Under the pieces are notes generated by a model, which ran no database searches, was not told where the DNA came from, and was given only the letters and a program-made list of their open reading frames with translations. Below, piece by piece: positions 38,465 through 48,713 of a DNA stretch of 64,000 nt. Origin of the DNA: Kluyvera sichuanensis (GTDB taxonomy: Bacteria > Pseudomonadota > Gammaproteobacteria > Enterobacterales > Enterobacteriaceae); contig NZ_JABBJF010000025.1 of assembly GCF_014218705.1 (NCBI RefSeq), positions 1 through 64,000 on the forward strand, given 5' to 3'. The translations under genes and the position numbers were made by a program. The stretch's first letter is position 1. Each line of letters begins with the position of its first letter.

Positions 38465-38473
38465 ATCGAGTCT

Positions 38474-38506
38474 GACGGTACGACGTACGGTTGTACCGTC
38501 GTTTTT
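38474..38506 (+). terminator. Terminator of ecnB
   Basis: GACGGTAC (38474-38481) pairs with GTACCGTC (38493-38500), followed by GTTTTT. Part of the right arm doubles as the -35 box of the gdx promoter. Confidence 0.88.
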
Positions 38507-38519
38507 CAACGCCTATAAT
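38491..38519 (+). promoter_or_regulatory. Sigma-70 promoter of gdx
   Basis: TTGTAC (38491-38496), 17-base spacer, TATAAT (38514-38519). Transcription would begin about 38526, shortly before the riboswitch. Confidence 0.75.
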
Positions 38520-38543
38520 CCCCCCGTTATACTTTCCAACACC

Positions 38544-38586
38544 TTGCGGGACGACCCGTAAGCGTATCTCAACCGGGGACGGCCCC
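38544..38586 (+). ncRNA. Guanidine-II (mini-ykkC) riboswitch
   Basis: Two hairpins with the hallmark ACGR loops: TTGCGGG-ACGA-CCCGTAA (38544-38561) and GGGG-ACGG-CCCC (38575-38586), separated by 13 bases. This is the mini-ykkC fold, which binds one guanidinium in each loop. It lies in the leader of gdx, 18 bases before the start codon, and should switch on translation of the guanidinium exporter when guanidine accumulates. Confidence 0.93.
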
Positions 38587-38604
38587 ATCGTTATGGAGCC
38601 TGAA

Positions 38605-38922
38605 ATGTCCTGGTTAATTCTCTTTATTGCTGGCCTGCTCGAAGTCGTCTGGGCTGTCGGCCTGAAATACACCCACGGTTTTAGCCGCCTGGTGCCGAGC
38701 GTGATTACCATTGTGGCGATGATTGCCAGCATGGCGCTGCTGTCGTGGGCGATGAAAAGTCTGCCGGTAGGAACGGCCTATGCGGTATGGACGGGGATTG
38801 GCGCGGTTGGCGCGGCGATTACCGGCATTCTGCTGCTGGGTGAGTCAGCAAGCCCGATGCGCATCGCCAGCCTGGCGCTGATTGTGATGGGAATTATTGG
38901 CTTAAAGATGAGCGCGCATTAA
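38605..38922 (+). CDS. gdx: Guanidinium exporter Gdx (SugE)
   Basis: 105 aa, four helices of the SMR family: [20 protein letters not shown], with the ion-coupling glutamate (Glu13), and [23 protein letters not shown] 38605 follows GGAG; the frame is open further upstream but runs through the riboswitch. It exports guanidinium with proton antiport. Controlled by the mini-ykkC riboswitch. Confidence 0.97.
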   Translation: MSWLILFIAGLLEVVWAVGLKYTHGFSRLVPSVITIVAMIASMALLSWAMKSLPVGTAYAVWTGIGAVGAAITGILLLGESASPMRIASLALIVMGIIGLKMSAH

Positions 38923-38929
38923 TAGCCTC

Positions 38930-38979
38930 GGCCGGGCTACGTGTGATGTCGTAGCCCGGCCAGGCGTAGCGCCGCCGGG
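38930..38979. repeat. REP pair between gdx and frdD
   Basis: GGCCGGGCTAC (38930-38940) and its inverse GTAGCCCGGCC (38951-38961), the second continuing into a full REP arm. It occupies the place where blc and ampC lie in E. coli. Confidence 0.85.
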
Positions 38980-38992
38980 AAGCGGCACGGCG

Positions 38993-39352
38993 TTAAATAA
39001 ACAGCACGCCGACCAGTGTGACCACCGTCAGAATCGCTGCCAGACCGTAGAACACCCATTTCCCGTTCGGGACGTGGATCTTCAGATCATGCATCGCATG
39101 GTGAATACGGTGCAGACCACACCACAGCGGCAGAACGATCATCAGGAAGATAAATGCGCGGCCAATCAGGCTGTGGGCAAAGCCCAGCACGCGTTCGTAG
39201 CTGAAAGCATCGGCCGGTGCCAGGCCTAACGGCAGCAGTACGCCAACCAGCAGCACGATGACCGGTGCAATAATCGCGCCCCACATGCCGCCTGCGCCAA
39301 ACAGACCCCAGAATACCGGTTCATCGGAACGTTTTGGGTTCGGGTTAATCAT
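38993..39352 (-). CDS. frdD: Fumarate reductase membrane subunit FrdD
   Basis: 119 aa from ATG 39352 ([20 protein letters not shown]), three membrane helices. With FrdC it anchors the FrdAB catalytic dimer and binds menaquinol. Last gene of frdABCD; 10 bases after frdC. Length equals the E. coli protein. Confidence 0.97.
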   Translation of the reverse strand: MINPNPKRSDEPVFWGLFGAGGMWGAIIAPVIVLLVGVLLPLGLAPADAFSYERVLGFAHSLIGRAFIFLMIVLPLWCGLHRIHHAMHDLKIHVPNGKWVFYGLAAILTVVTLVGVLFI

Positions 39353-39362
39353 ACCAGTCTCC

Positions 39363-39758
39363 TTACCAGAACAGCGCGACAAACAGAATCACCACGCTGA
39401 CTAGCGCGGTAACCACCCAAAGCCCTTTGATAATCGGCTCTGGCCCCATTTTTTCGCTTTTAACGATGATGTTGGCAGCCTTTGGCGCCAGCTCAAACCA
39501 GGTTTTGGTATGCAGCAGCGCGGCGGCCAGGGTAATCAGGTTCAGCACCACCACCACCGGGTTTTGCAGGAAACCAACGTATCCCGCCCAGCTTTCTGCA
39601 CCGTGCTTCAGCGCAAACAGACCGTAAATCAGCACGATGCTGAACCATACCGTTGGCACCGCCGTCCCTTCACGCAGCATATAGAAGCGATAAAACGGCA
39701 GCTTTCTCCACCAGGTGGACGGCATTGGCCGTACATAGGGTTTGCGTTTAGTCGTCAT
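39363..39758 (-). CDS. frdC: Fumarate reductase membrane subunit FrdC
   Basis: 131 aa from ATG 39758 ([20 protein letters not shown]), six bases after AGGAG; the ATG three bases earlier is closer than ideal. Three helices including [15 protein letters not shown]. Anchor and quinone site of fumarate reductase. Confidence 0.97.
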   Translation of the reverse strand: MTTKRKPYVRPMPSTWWRKLPFYRFYMLREGTAVPTVWFSIVLIYGLFALKHGAESWAGYVGFLQNPVVVVLNLITLAAALLHTKTWFELAPKAANIIVKSEKMGPEPIIKGLWVVTALVSVVILFVALFW

Positions 39759-39768
39759 CATGCACTCC

Positions 39769-40503
39769 TTAGCGTGGTTTCAGGGTAGCGATAAGAAAGT
39801 CTTTCGAGCTTTCCACTTTGCCCTGCTGAATGGCGGCTGCCGGGTCGACGTGTTTCGGACACACTTCGGAGCAGTAGCCCACAAACGTACAGGTCCAGAC
39901 GCCGTTCTGGCCGTTCAGCTGCGCCATGCGCTCTTTCTTACCGTGGTCGCGGCTGTCTTCGTTGTAGCGATGCGCCAGGGTAATCGCCGCCGGGCCGATG
40001 AACTCTGGGTTCAGGCCAAACTGCGGGCAGGCGGCATAGCACAGGCCGCAGTTGATGCAGCCGGAGAACTGGTGGTACTTCGCCATCTGCGCCGGGGTTT
40101 GGGTGTTTGGCCCTTGATCCGGCGTGCGCGGGTTGCCGATGATATACGGCTTAATCGCTTCCAGGCTCTCGATAAAGTGGGTCATATCGACCACCAGATC
40201 GCGCTCGATAGGGAAGTTTGCCAGCGCCTCAACCTTGATGCCTTTGGTGTATTCACGCAGGAAGGTTTTACAGGCGAGCTTCGGCACCTTGTTGACCATC
40301 ATGCCGCAAGAACCACAGATAGCCATACGGCAGGACCAGCGGTAGCTCAGGTCCGGCGCGAGGTTATCTTTGATGTAGCCCAGGGCATCCAGCAGTGAAG
40401 TCTGCTCATCGTAAGGCACCTCATAGAAGGCGCTGTGCGGTGCGCTGTCCACTTCCGGGTTGTAGCGCACAATCTCAATTTTTAAATTCTGCATCTCAGC
40501 CAT
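39769..40503 (-). CDS. frdB: Fumarate reductase iron-sulfur subunit FrdB
   Basis: 244 aa from ATG 40503. Ferredoxin-type [12 protein letters not shown] for [2Fe-2S], [12 protein letters not shown] and [11 protein letters not shown] for [4Fe-4S] and [3Fe-4S]. It relays electrons from menaquinol to the flavin of FrdA. The start overlaps the end of frdA by eight bases. Confidence 0.98.
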   Translation of the reverse strand: MAEMQNLKIEIVRYNPEVDSAPHSAFYEVPYDEQTSLLDALGYIKDNLAPDLSYRWSCRMAICGSCGMMVNKVPKLACKTFLREYTKGIKVEALANFPIERDLVVDMTHFIESLEAIKPYIIGNPRTPDQGPNTQTPAQMAKYHQFSGCINCGLCYAACPQFGLNPEFIGPAAITLAHRYNEDSRDHGKKERMAQLNGQNGVWTCTFVGYCSEVCPKHVDPAAAIQQGKVESSKDFLIATLKPR

Positions 40504-42286
40504 TCGCCGTCTCCTTCTTCTCGGCCGCTTCGGCTTCGGCGCCATAGACGCGTTTTGCCGGTGGCAGGGTCGTTATCTTCACATCGCTGTAGTCGAGGCG
40601 CGTAGTGCCGTCGGCGTCGCGGAAGGCGAGGGTATGCTTGAGGAAGTTGACGTCGTCACGTTCGGTACAGCCTTCGTCCAGACGCTGGTGTGCGCCGCGA
40701 GACTCTTTACGCGCCATGGCGGAGTGCGCCATACATTCAGCCACGTTCAGACCATGGCCCAGCTCGATGGTATAGAGCAGGTCGGTGTTGAAGACGCTGG
40801 AGGTATCGGTAATGCGGACGCGCTTGAAGCGCTCCTGCAGTTCCGCCAGCTTATCGATGGTTTTCTGCATCAGTTCCGGCGTACGGTAAATACCGCAGCC
40901 TTCTTCCATCGACAGGCCCATCTCGTCGCGGATCTTCGACCAGCTTTCGCTGCCTTCCTGATTCACCAGCGCTTTCAGGCGGTTTTCGATGTCGCTGACC
41001 TGCGCGTCCAGCGCGCTGCCGTTGGCTTCACCGGCGGTTGCCGCACGGGCCATCGCCTGCTCACCGGCCATGCGGCCAAAGACCACCAGTTCTGCCAGCG
41101 AGTTGGAGCCCAGACGGTTGGCGCCGTGCAGGCCGACGGAAGAACATTCGCCGACGGCAAACAGCCCTTTAATGCGGGTTTCACACTGCTGGTCGGTTTC
41201 GATACCGCCCATGGTGTAGTGCGCGGTTGGGCGAACTGGAATAGGCTCTTTCACCGGGTCGACGCCAACGTAGGCTTTTGCCAGTTCGCAGATGAACGGC
41301 AGACGCTCCAGCAGCTTTTTCTCGCCAAGGTGACGCAGGTCGAGGTAGACCACGTCGCCGCGCGGGGTAGGCACGGTGTTGCCTTTGCGCCATTCGTGCC
41401 AGAAGGCCTGGGAGACTTTGTCGCGTGGACCCAGCTCCATATATTTGTTTTTCGGCTCGCCCAGCGGGGTTTCCGGGCCCATGCCGTAATCCTGCAGGTA
41501 GCGATAGCCATTTTTGTTGATCAGAATACCGCCTTCACCGCGGCAGCCTTCGGTCATCAGGATGCCCGAGCCCGGCAGGCCGGTCGGGTGATACTGGACG
41601 AACTCCATGTCGCGCAGCGGAACGCCGTGGCCCAGCGCCATGCCCATGCCATCACCGGTGACGATGCCGCCGTTGGTGTTGTAGCGATAGACGCGGCCTG
41701 CGCCGCCGGTGGCCATCACCACCGCGTTGGCGCGAATTTGCACCATCGTGCCTTCCATCATGTTCATCGCCACCAGGCCGCGAGCCTGACCATCATCGAC
41801 CAGAATATCGAGGACGAAGTGCTCATCAAAGCGTTGGATTTGCGGGAATTGAAGGGAGGTCTGGAACAGGGTATGCAGCATATGGAAGCCGGTCTTATCG
41901 GCGGCAAACCAGGTGCGTTCAATCTTCATTCCGCCGAAGCGGCGAACGTTGACGCTGCCGTCAGGACGACGACTCCACGGGCAGCCCCACTGTTCGAGCT
42001 GGGTCATTTCGGTTGGGCAATGATGGACGAAGTAATCGACGACATCCTGCTCGCAAAGCCAGTCGCCACCGGCGACGGTGTCGTGAAAATGGTATTCGAA
42101 GCTATCATGGTCCTGTGCGACGGCGGCGGAGCCACCTTCAGCGGCCACCGTGTGGCTGCGCATAGGATAAACTTTTGAGATCAACGCGATTTTGGCTTTT
42201 GGGTTGGCCTGAGCGGCTGCGATAGCAGCACGTAGCCCGGCCCCGCCTGCGCCAATAATGGCTAGATCGGCTTGAAAGGTTTGCAC
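40496..42286 (-). CDS. frdA: Fumarate reductase flavoprotein FrdA
   Basis: 596 aa from GTG 42286 (start [20 protein letters not shown], behind TGGAGG), the same start type as in E. coli. FAD covalent His in [11 protein letters not shown], dinucleotide fold at the N-terminus and [13 protein letters not shown]. It reduces fumarate to succinate in anaerobic respiration, using fumarate made by AspA or imported by DcuA. An upstream FNR-like site fits anaerobic induction. Confidence 0.98.
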   Translation of the reverse strand: MQTFQADLAIIGAGGAGLRAAIAAAQANPKAKIALISKVYPMRSHTVAAEGGSAAVAQDHDSFEYHFHDTVAGGDWLCEQDVVDYFVHHCPTEMTQLEQWGCPWSRRPDGSVNVRRFGGMKIERTWFAADKTGFHMLHTLFQTSLQFPQIQRFDEHFVLDILVDDGQARGLVAMNMMEGTMVQIRANAVVMATGGAGRVYRYNTNGGIVTGDGMGMALGHGVPLRDMEFVQYHPTGLPGSGILMTEGCRGEGGILINKNGYRYLQDYGMGPETPLGEPKNKYMELGPRDKVSQAFWHEWRKGNTVPTPRGDVVYLDLRHLGEKKLLERLPFICELAKAYVGVDPVKEPIPVRPTAHYTMGGIETDQQCETRIKGLFAVGECSSVGLHGANRLGSNSLAELVVFGRMAGEQAMARAATAGEANGSALDAQVSDIENRLKALVNQEGSESWSKIRDEMGLSMEEGCGIYRTPELMQKTIDKLAELQERFKRVRITDTSSVFNTDLLYTIELGHGLNVAECMAHSAMARKESRGAHQRLDEGCTERDDVNFLKHTLAFRDADGTTRLDYSDVKITTLPPAKRVYGAEAEAAEKKETANG

Positions 42287-42385
42287 GACATTCCTCCAGA
42301 TTTTTGTTATTTCACAACAGGCTGCGTTGGGGGATATCACGTGGCCTGCGCAAAAACGTTTCCACTGCTCCTTTATGGGTAAAGC

Positions 42386-42427
42386 AGTATACCCGTAGGG
42401 TTGTGGGGGAAATTTGATGTGTTCGAT
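42386..42427 (-). promoter_or_regulatory. frdABCD promoter with FNR-like site
   Basis: On the minus strand: ATCGA-ACAC-ATCAA (within 42413-42427) with a perfect right half-site, then a -10 TATACT (42386-42391). The centre of the box is about 41-42 bases before the expected start, the class II FNR position. The surrounding sequence resembles the E. coli frdA promoter. The rest of the 310-bp gap to epmA is AT-rich without a gene. Confidence 0.7.
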
Positions 42428-42596
42428 TTTTTTGTCGTTATGTGCGGCTATTTATCACTGTAGCTGATGAATTACATTGCGGAATTAATTAGGGAAATGT
42501 TGCCCCCGGCCATAGGGGAAATGATTGAGCAATATTTGTGTCGTGTATCACTTGCGGGTAGACTTCGTGCCCTTGTCTGAAATCGGAGAAAAAAAC

Positions 42597-43574
42597 ATGA
42601 GCGAGACGGCAACCTGGCAGCCGAGCGCATCCATCCCTAACCTGTTAAAGCGTGCGGCACTGATGGCGGAAATCCGCCGTTTCTTTGCCGACCGTGGAGT
42701 ACTGGAGGTGGAGACGCCTTGTATGAGCCAGGCAACGGTAACTGACATTCATCTGGTTCCGTTTGAGACTCGCTTTGTTGGCCCAGGCCATTCCCAGGGG
42801 ATGAACCTGTATCTGATGACCAGCCCGGAATACCACATGAAGCGCCTGCTGGCGGCGGGGTGTGGCCCGGTGTTCCAGCTTTGCCGTAGCTTCCGCAACG
42901 AAGAGATGGGGCGCCACCATAACCCGGAATTCACCATGCTGGAGTGGTATCGTCCGCACTTTGATATGTATCGCCTGATCAACGAAGTGGACGATCTGCT
43001 GCAGCAGGTGCTGGAAACCCAGCCGGCAGAAAGCCTCTCCTATCAGCAGGCATTCCAGCGCCATCTGGAGATTGACCCGCTGTCTGCCGACAAAACGCAG
43101 CTGCGCGAAGTGGCGGCGAAGCTCGACCTGAGCAACGTGGCTGATACCGAAGAAGACCGTGACACGCTGTTGCAGCTGCTGTTTGCCTTCGGCGTAGAGC
43201 CGCACATCGGTAAAGACCGCCCAACCTTCGTTTATCACTTCCCGGCAAGCCAGGCATCGCTGGCGCAGATCAGTGCTGAAGACCATCGCGTGGCCGAACG
43301 CTTTGAGGTTTACTTCAAGGGTATTGAGCTGGCGAATGGTTTCCACGAGCTGACCGATGCTCGTGAACAGCAGCAGCGCTTTGAGCAGGATAACCGTAAG
43401 CGCGCGGCGCGCGGCCTGCCGCAGCAGCCTATCGATCAAAACTTGCTGGACGCGCTGGCCGCCGGCCTGCCGGACTGTTCCGGCGTGGCGCTGGGCGTTG
43501 ACCGCCTGATCATGCTGGCGCTGGGGACGGAAACGCTGGCTGAGGTGCTGGCCTTTAGCGTCGATCGCGCATAA
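42597..43574 (+). CDS. epmA: EF-P--(R)-beta-lysine ligase EpmA
   Basis: 325 aa from ATG 42597 behind GGAGAA. A lysyl-tRNA synthetase-like catalytic core without the anticodon domain: motif 2 [19 protein letters not shown] and motif 3 [15 protein letters not shown]. It activates (R)-beta-lysine and joins it to Lys34 of EF-P. Divergent from frdA. Together with efp and epmB it completes the main EF-P pathway; the hydroxylase EpmC is not in the window. Confidence 0.97.
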   Translation: MSETATWQPSASIPNLLKRAALMAEIRRFFADRGVLEVETPCMSQATVTDIHLVPFETRFVGPGHSQGMNLYLMTSPEYHMKRLLAAGCGPVFQLCRSFRNEEMGRHHNPEFTMLEWYRPHFDMYRLINEVDDLLQQVLETQPAESLSYQQAFQRHLEIDPLSADKTQLREVAAKLDLSNVADTEEDRDTLLQLLFAFGVEPHIGKDRPTFVYHFPASQASLAQISAEDHRVAERFEVYFKGIELANGFHELTDAREQQQRFEQDNRKRAARGLPQQPIDQNLLDALAAGLPDCSGVALGVDRLIMLALGTETLAEVLAFSVDRA

Positions 43575-43594
43575 CCCGCTATCCTGAAAGATAA

Positions 43595-43615
43595 AATGGC
43601 GCTTTTTGCGCCATT
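43595..43615 (+). terminator. Hairpin after epmA
   Basis: AATGGCGC-TTTTT-GCGCCATT, eight base pairs, 20 bases after the epmA stop; T-run after it is short. The remaining gap to yjeM (to 43788) contains no gene. Confidence 0.65.
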
Positions 43616-43788
43616 CTTAGTGATATATTTTCAAATTCCCTCTTAAGGTCACAAGATTAGTCTGGTTATTTGCTATCATCCAGCCAGCAATTTCTCGCGT
43701 CGATTTTCCGTTGCCTTGCTTTCGCAAGCATGCAGCGCGGTGCCCTGTCGATGTGTAAAAAAAATGATCCAAAATAAGGGATGGTCAC

Positions 43789-45291
43789 ATGACCCAATCA
43801 ATTAAAAAGATGAGCCTGATAGGACTCATCCTTATGATATTTACGTCAGTCTTTGGCTTTGCTAATAGCCCCTCCGCCTTTTATCTGATGGGCTATAGCG
43901 CAATTACCTGGTATATATTTTCCGCGCTTTTATTCTTTATCCCCTTCGCCTTAATGATGGCGGAAATGGGCTCGGCCTATCGTAAAGAAGAGGGCGGGAT
44001 CTATTCCTGGATGAATAACAGCGTTGGCCCACGCTATGCGTTTATTGGCACCTTTATGTGGTTCTCATCCTACGTTGTCTGGATGGTCAGTACCTCTGCC
44101 AAGGTGTGGGTGCCGTTCTCTACCTTCGTGTTCGGCGCAGACATGACGCAGCACTGGAGCGTGGCGGGGCTGCAATCGACGCAGGTTGTTGGTCTGCTGG
44201 CGGTGCTCTGGATGGTGCTGGTGACGACGGTAGCATCGAAAGGTATTAATAAGATTGCCCGCATTACTGCCGTTGGCGGTATTTCCGTAATGTGTCTGAA
44301 TTTAGTTTTATTGTTAGTGAGTATTGCCATTTTGTTATTAAATGGCGGCCACTTCGCCCAGCCACTTAATTTCACCGCCTCGCCTAACCCCGGTTATCAA
44401 TCCGGTCTGGCGGTATTATCGTTTGTGGTATTCGCTATTTTTGCTTACGGCGGTATTGAAGCCGTTGGCGGTCTGGTGGATAAAACCGAGAAACCGGAAA
44501 AGAACTTCGCTAAAGGAATTGTTTTTGCGGCGATTGTTATTTCTATCGGTTATTCGCTGGCGATCTTCCTGTGGGGAGTGAGCACCAACTGGCAGCAGAT
44601 TCTGAGCGACCGTTCGGTGAACCTCGGCAACATTACCTACGTGCTGATGACTAGCCTGGGCTCAACGCTTGGCAACGCCATGCACCTATCGCCGGACGTG
44701 GCGGCAACCGTGGGCGTGTGGTTTGCGCGCATCACCGGTCTGTCGATGTTCCTCGCCTACACCGGGGCATTCTTCACCCTGAGTTACTCGCCGCTGAAGG
44801 CGATTATTCAGGGTACGCCAAAAGCGCTGTGGCCAGCGTCGATGACCCGCCTGAACGCCAACGGTATGCCGTCCACCGCGATGTGGATGCAGTGCCTGCT
44901 GGTCAGCGCGTTTATTCTGCTGGTGTCGTTTGGTGGTGATACCGCGTCGGCGTTCTATAACAAACTGACGCTGATGGCGAACGTGTCGATGACCCTGCCG
45001 TACCTGTTCCTGGCGCTGGCCTTCCCGTTCTTTAAGGCCAAAATGGATCTCGAACGTCCGTTTGTGATTTTCAAAAACAAAGGCTCAACCCTGCTGGCAA
45101 CCAGCGTGGTGGTGCTGATCGTGACCTTCGCGAACATCTTCACCATTATTCAGCCGGTGATTGAAGCAGGGGACTGGAGTAGCGCGCTGTGGATGGTCGG
45201 TGGGCCAATCTTCTTCTCGCTGCTGGCGATGGCGATTTATGAGAACTATCATCGCCGTATTAACCGTCAGCCGGTTCTGGTGGCAGAGTAA
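43789..45291 (+). CDS. yjeM: YjeM, APC-family transporter
   Basis: 500 aa with about 12 membrane helices; the N-terminal FTSVFGFANSPSAFYLMGY and EAVGGLVDKTEKPEKNF are typical of glutamate:GABA-antiporter-like APC permeases. Same length and place as E. coli YjeM, whose substrate is not established. Monocistronic; followed by a REP pair. Confidence 0.93.
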   Translation: MTQSIKKMSLIGLILMIFTSVFGFANSPSAFYLMGYSAITWYIFSALLFFIPFALMMAEMGSAYRKEEGGIYSWMNNSVGPRYAFIGTFMWFSSYVVWMVSTSAKVWVPFSTFVFGADMTQHWSVAGLQSTQVVGLLAVLWMVLVTTVASKGINKIARITAVGGISVMCLNLVLLLVSIAILLLNGGHFAQPLNFTASPNPGYQSGLAVLSFVVFAIFAYGGIEAVGGLVDKTEKPEKNFAKGIVFAAIVISIGYSLAIFLWGVSTNWQQILSDRSVNLGNITYVLMTSLGSTLGNAMHLSPDVAATVGVWFARITGLSMFLAYTGAFFTLSYSPLKAIIQGTPKALWPASMTRLNANGMPSTAMWMQCLLVSAFILLVSFGGDTASAFYNKLTLMANVSMTLPYLFLALAFPFFKAKMDLERPFVIFKNKGSTLLATSVVVLIVTFANIFTIIQPVIEAGDWSSALWMVGGPIFFSLLAMAIYENYHRRINRQPVLVAE

Positions 45292-45298
45292 ATCAGTG

Positions 45299-45368
45299 GT
45301 AGCCCGGCCGAACGTAGTGACGCCGGGATTTCCCCGGAGTCGGTGCTTACGCACCTCGTCCGGGCTAC
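45299..45368. repeat. BIME between yjeM and mscM
   Basis: Outer arms GGTAGCCCGG (45299 on) and CCGGGCTACC (ending 45368) are inverse copies, enclosing two REP cores (GACGCCGGGA; CCCCGGAGTCGG). It lies between converging genes, seven bases from the mscM stop. Confidence 0.88.
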
Positions 45369-45375
45369 CCATGTA

Positions 45376-48300
45376 TTACAGACTTCCTGGCTGACGTTTG
45401 CCTGCGGAGGTCAGCGTTCTTCCCGTTTTCCGGCCATCCAGGGTCTCCAGACGCATCTGGAACGGTGGGAACGGCATATCGATACCGTGCTGGCGGAACC
45501 CGGCCAGAATCAGCTGGTGCAGCTCGTGACGCAGCGGCATACGGTGACCCATCTCGGCGGCGTAGATGCGCAGTTCGAAAATCTGAATCCCCTGCTGTAA
45601 ATCCACAAGAAACGCTTCCGGCGCCGGGTTATCAATCACCAGCGAACAGCGGTGGGCAGCGGTCAGCAGGATTTGCGCCACCTCTTCACTGTTGGCGTCC
45701 GACGGCGCGGGAATACTTAACACCACGCGCGTAACCGAATCCGACAGCGACCAGTTGATGAACTGCTCGGTGATAAACGCCTTGTTCGGCACGATAATCT
45801 CTTTGCGGTCCCAGTCGCTGATGGTGGTGGCGCGGGTGTTGATTTTGGTCACGCTGCCGGTCAGGTCTCGAATGGTGACCGTATCGCCGATACGGATCGG
45901 CTTCTCAAACAGAATAATCAGGCCGGAGATGAAGTTGGCGAAAATCTCCTGCAAACCAAAGCCGAGACCGACACCGAGCGCGGCGACTAGCCACTGCAGC
46001 TTCGACCATTCAATACCAACCATCGAGAACCCAACCAGCCCGCCTATCAACAGCAGCAGATATTTGGTGATGGTGGTAATGGCATAGCCGGTGCCCGGCG
46101 TTAAATCCAGGTGTTGCAGAATAGCCAGTTCCAGCAGCGCGGGAAGGTTACGTACCAGTTGGGTGGTGATGATCAGCACCAGAATCGCGATCAACACGGC
46201 ACCGAGGGTAATCGGCTCGATGCTTTCAACGCCCTGTACCGTTGAGGTGACGTCCCACAGCGAAATGTTTTCGAGGAAGCCAAACGCCGAGTGGATTTCC
46301 GACCACAGGATAATCACCGACACCAGTGCAATCAGCATCAGAATCGAACGCACCAGGCGCAGCGACTGCTCGCTGATGGTATCGAGGTTGACTTCGCTCA
46401 CCTCCTGCTCGGCCGACCCTTCCAGACTGGTGGCGTGCGCTTCTTCTTCGCCACGGGCGCGGTGCGCCAGCATTTCCGCGCGCTTGTGTTTGGCGCGGTC
46501 AAAGGCCAGACGACGGCGCTGAATCAGCATCCAGCGGCGGATGACGTGGTAAATCACCAGCAGCAAGAACCAGATAGCGACTGAGGTTTCCAGACGCGCC
46601 AGCAGCGCCTGCGAGGTGGCAAGGTAGCCCACCGCTGCGGTGAAAATCGCCAGCAGAGGCGCGCCAATCATCAGGTTCCACAGCAGCAGGTTAACCCGGT
46701 TTTCACCACTGCCGCTTTTATCGAGATACAGCGGGATCCCGGCGCGTTTCAGGCTCAACGTTACCATCGCCAGCGCGCCGCAGATCAGGATAAAGCAGAG
46801 TCTGCCAAGCGACGCGGAGAACTCACGATCGTTGAGATTATCGAACATGATCAGCGCCATAATCAGCGGCACGATAAGCCCGATGCTCATCAGGTAGTAG
46901 CGCATGGCGCGGGCCACGCGGTGCTGCGGCCAGCCAAAGTGGACGATAAACAGGCCGTTGGTGCGGGCAAACGCCGCGCAGATCATCACTACCCATAACA
47001 GCGGTACGGTGGCGGTGACGCCATCGCCGACGGCCACCGCGAGCGGGAAGGGCCATGCCTCCTGCAAACCATAGCCAAGCGTTGCCCATAGCACCGGCAG
47101 CGGCGAGGCCACCAGAATCGACCAGAAGACCGTGCGCATGGTCAGCCAGAAGTGGTCCTGGGTAACTTTGCCCACACGGGCGCTGGAACGTTCCAGAAAA
47201 CGCGTGAAGTGTTTACGCGAGCTGATGCTGAAGCCAACCAGCAGCAGGGCGCCAAACAGCGGGAACAGCGTCTGGCGGCTGGTGAGCATCATCATGCTGG
47301 CTTTGCCAAGCTGGCTAAAGGTGTCGAGCGAGATCAGGCGGCGCAGGTCCTGCGCGATTTCAATCGGCCAACTGAAATCGATAGGCCGTACGTCGGAGGT
47401 CCAGAACAGATAGCGGTGGGTCGCTTCGTTGACCTCTTTTAGCGCGTCTTCCAGCTGGCTGTTGGAGACTTTCAGCTTGGTCAGCTCGAGAATTAGCGTG
47501 TCGCCGCCCTGCAGCAGGGAGTTGAGTAATTCGCGCTGGGTGCGCAGCTGGGCTTCAAGAATGCGGTTCTCTTCGCTGGTCAACGGCTGGCCGTCGGCCT
47601 GACGAATCTGGCGCAGCTGCGGCTGCTTGTTCAGCAAATCTTCATAGCGCAGACGATGCACGCGCAGCTGGGCCATTTCGGTATCAAGCTGCTGCGGTTT
47701 TGGCATTTCTGGCAGACGGGCGACCTGTGCGCGTAGGGCTTCACCGAGCAGGTTAGACGAGCCCAGCCACTGCGACTGCTCGCGCAGCGTGTTCAGGGCC
47801 TGACGCACCTGCAGCGTCTGATTGGCGGCCTGGCGCTGTTGTGAAGCCACCAGATCCATACGCTGGGCCTGCTGGTTCAGCGCCTGAGAAAGCTCGCGGT
47901 TAATTTTGAACTGGTCAACGATACCCGTCGGCAGGTTTTCGCTGTTTTCCGCCAGCAGTTCGGTGCTTTCCAGCGCCCGTTCGGCTTCGCGCTGACGCTG
48001 GCTGTTAAGCTGGTTGCGCAGCGCTTGCAGATAGGCATCCAACTGCTCACTTTGCTTCTGTGCCAGATCCGAGCGCATTCGCGCCAGCTCCTGGCGGTTA
48101 TTGGCGGAGAGTTGCGCCAGTTCGAGTTCATCGACCAGCGCTTTTAGCTTGCTGGAATCAGCCTGCAGGTTGAGGCTTTGTGCCTGTGCCAGCGGCGTAT
48201 TACCGGCCTGCGTCCCGATGCGACGTTCTACATCGTTGAGCTGGCGGCGCGCGTCGGTCTGCTGTTGGGGAAGCTGGTTCAGAGAGTCGGCGATATCGCG

Positions 48301-48693
48301 GGCGCGCTCCTGCTCCTGTTGGGCAAGGCGGCTTTTTTCCAGCAGTTGACTGCTGACCTGCAAAATCTCCTGATTCAGCGCATCGGTACTCATGCCTTCC
48401 GGCACCTGACGCGGATCGTCGCGCAGGTTGTTGAGCTGATTACGTAGCGTCTGGGAGAGTTTGGGGAAGTTGTCGATAACCTGCTGGTACTGCGCAGCGC
48501 GCTCAAGAGAGCTTTTCTGCTCCTCGAGCGCGGTCAGGGCATTTTGTAACGCCTCGACGGTTTCAGGCTGGGCAGGCTTTGCCGCCTTTGCCTGTTCCAG
48601 TTCCTGGGCGATTTGTCGAGCGTTGGGGGCCGTCGCTGCGTACGCCCCCTGGCTGAGGCACCAGGCCATCAGTAAAGTGATAATCAGGCGCAC
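45376..48693 (-). CDS. mscM: Miniconductance mechanosensitive channel MscM
   Basis: 1105 aa. Signal peptide, then a long periplasmic coiled-coil domain of about 450 residues (repeated Gln/Leu/Glu heptads), about 11 membrane helices, and the MscS-like pore and beta domain (GLGFGLQEIFANFISGLIIL; GDTVTIRDLTGSVTKI). It releases solutes on hypo-osmotic shock. It follows psd by 20 bases on the same strand, the psd-mscM operon of E. coli. Confidence 0.97.
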   Translation of the reverse strand: MRLIITLLMAWCLSQGAYAATAPNARQIAQELEQAKAAKPAQPETVEALQNALTALEEQKSSLERAAQYQQVIDNFPKLSQTLRNQLNNLRDDPRQVPEGMSTDALNQEILQVSSQLLEKSRLAQQEQERARDIADSLNQLPQQQTDARRQLNDVERRIGTQAGNTPLAQAQSLNLQADSSKLKALVDELELAQLSANNRQELARMRSDLAQKQSEQLDAYLQALRNQLNSQRQREAERALESTELLAENSENLPTGIVDQFKINRELSQALNQQAQRMDLVASQQRQAANQTLQVRQALNTLREQSQWLGSSNLLGEALRAQVARLPEMPKPQQLDTEMAQLRVHRLRYEDLLNKQPQLRQIRQADGQPLTSEENRILEAQLRTQRELLNSLLQGGDTLILELTKLKVSNSQLEDALKEVNEATHRYLFWTSDVRPIDFSWPIEIAQDLRRLISLDTFSQLGKASMMMLTSRQTLFPLFGALLLVGFSISSRKHFTRFLERSSARVGKVTQDHFWLTMRTVFWSILVASPLPVLWATLGYGLQEAWPFPLAVAVGDGVTATVPLLWVVMICAAFARTNGLFIVHFGWPQHRVARAMRYYLMSIGLIVPLIMALIMFDNLNDREFSASLGRLCFILICGALAMVTLSLKRAGIPLYLDKSGSGENRVNLLLWNLMIGAPLLAIFTAAVGYLATSQALLARLETSVAIWFLLLVIYHVIRRWMLIQRRRLAFDRAKHKRAEMLAHRARGEEEAHATSLEGSAEQEVSEVNLDTISEQSLRLVRSILMLIALVSVIILWSEIHSAFGFLENISLWDVTSTVQGVESIEPITLGAVLIAILVLIITTQLVRNLPALLELAILQHLDLTPGTGYAITTITKYLLLLIGGLVGFSMVGIEWSKLQWLVAALGVGLGFGLQEIFANFISGLIILFEKPIRIGDTVTIRDLTGSVTKINTRATTISDWDRKEIIVPNKAFITEQFINWSLSDSVTRVVLSIPAPSDANSEEVAQILLTAAHRCSLVIDNPAPEAFLVDLQQGIQIFELRIYAAEMGHRMPLRHELHQLILAGFRQHGIDMPFPPFQMRLETLDGRKTGRTLTSAGKRQPGSL

Positions 48694-48713
48694 GTCAGAC
48701 CCTTATTGTGTGA

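Noticed and set aside
40634..42178. 514-codon open frame antisense to frdA
   Set aside because: Shadow of frdA; its translation has no domain-like features and frdA is unmistakable.
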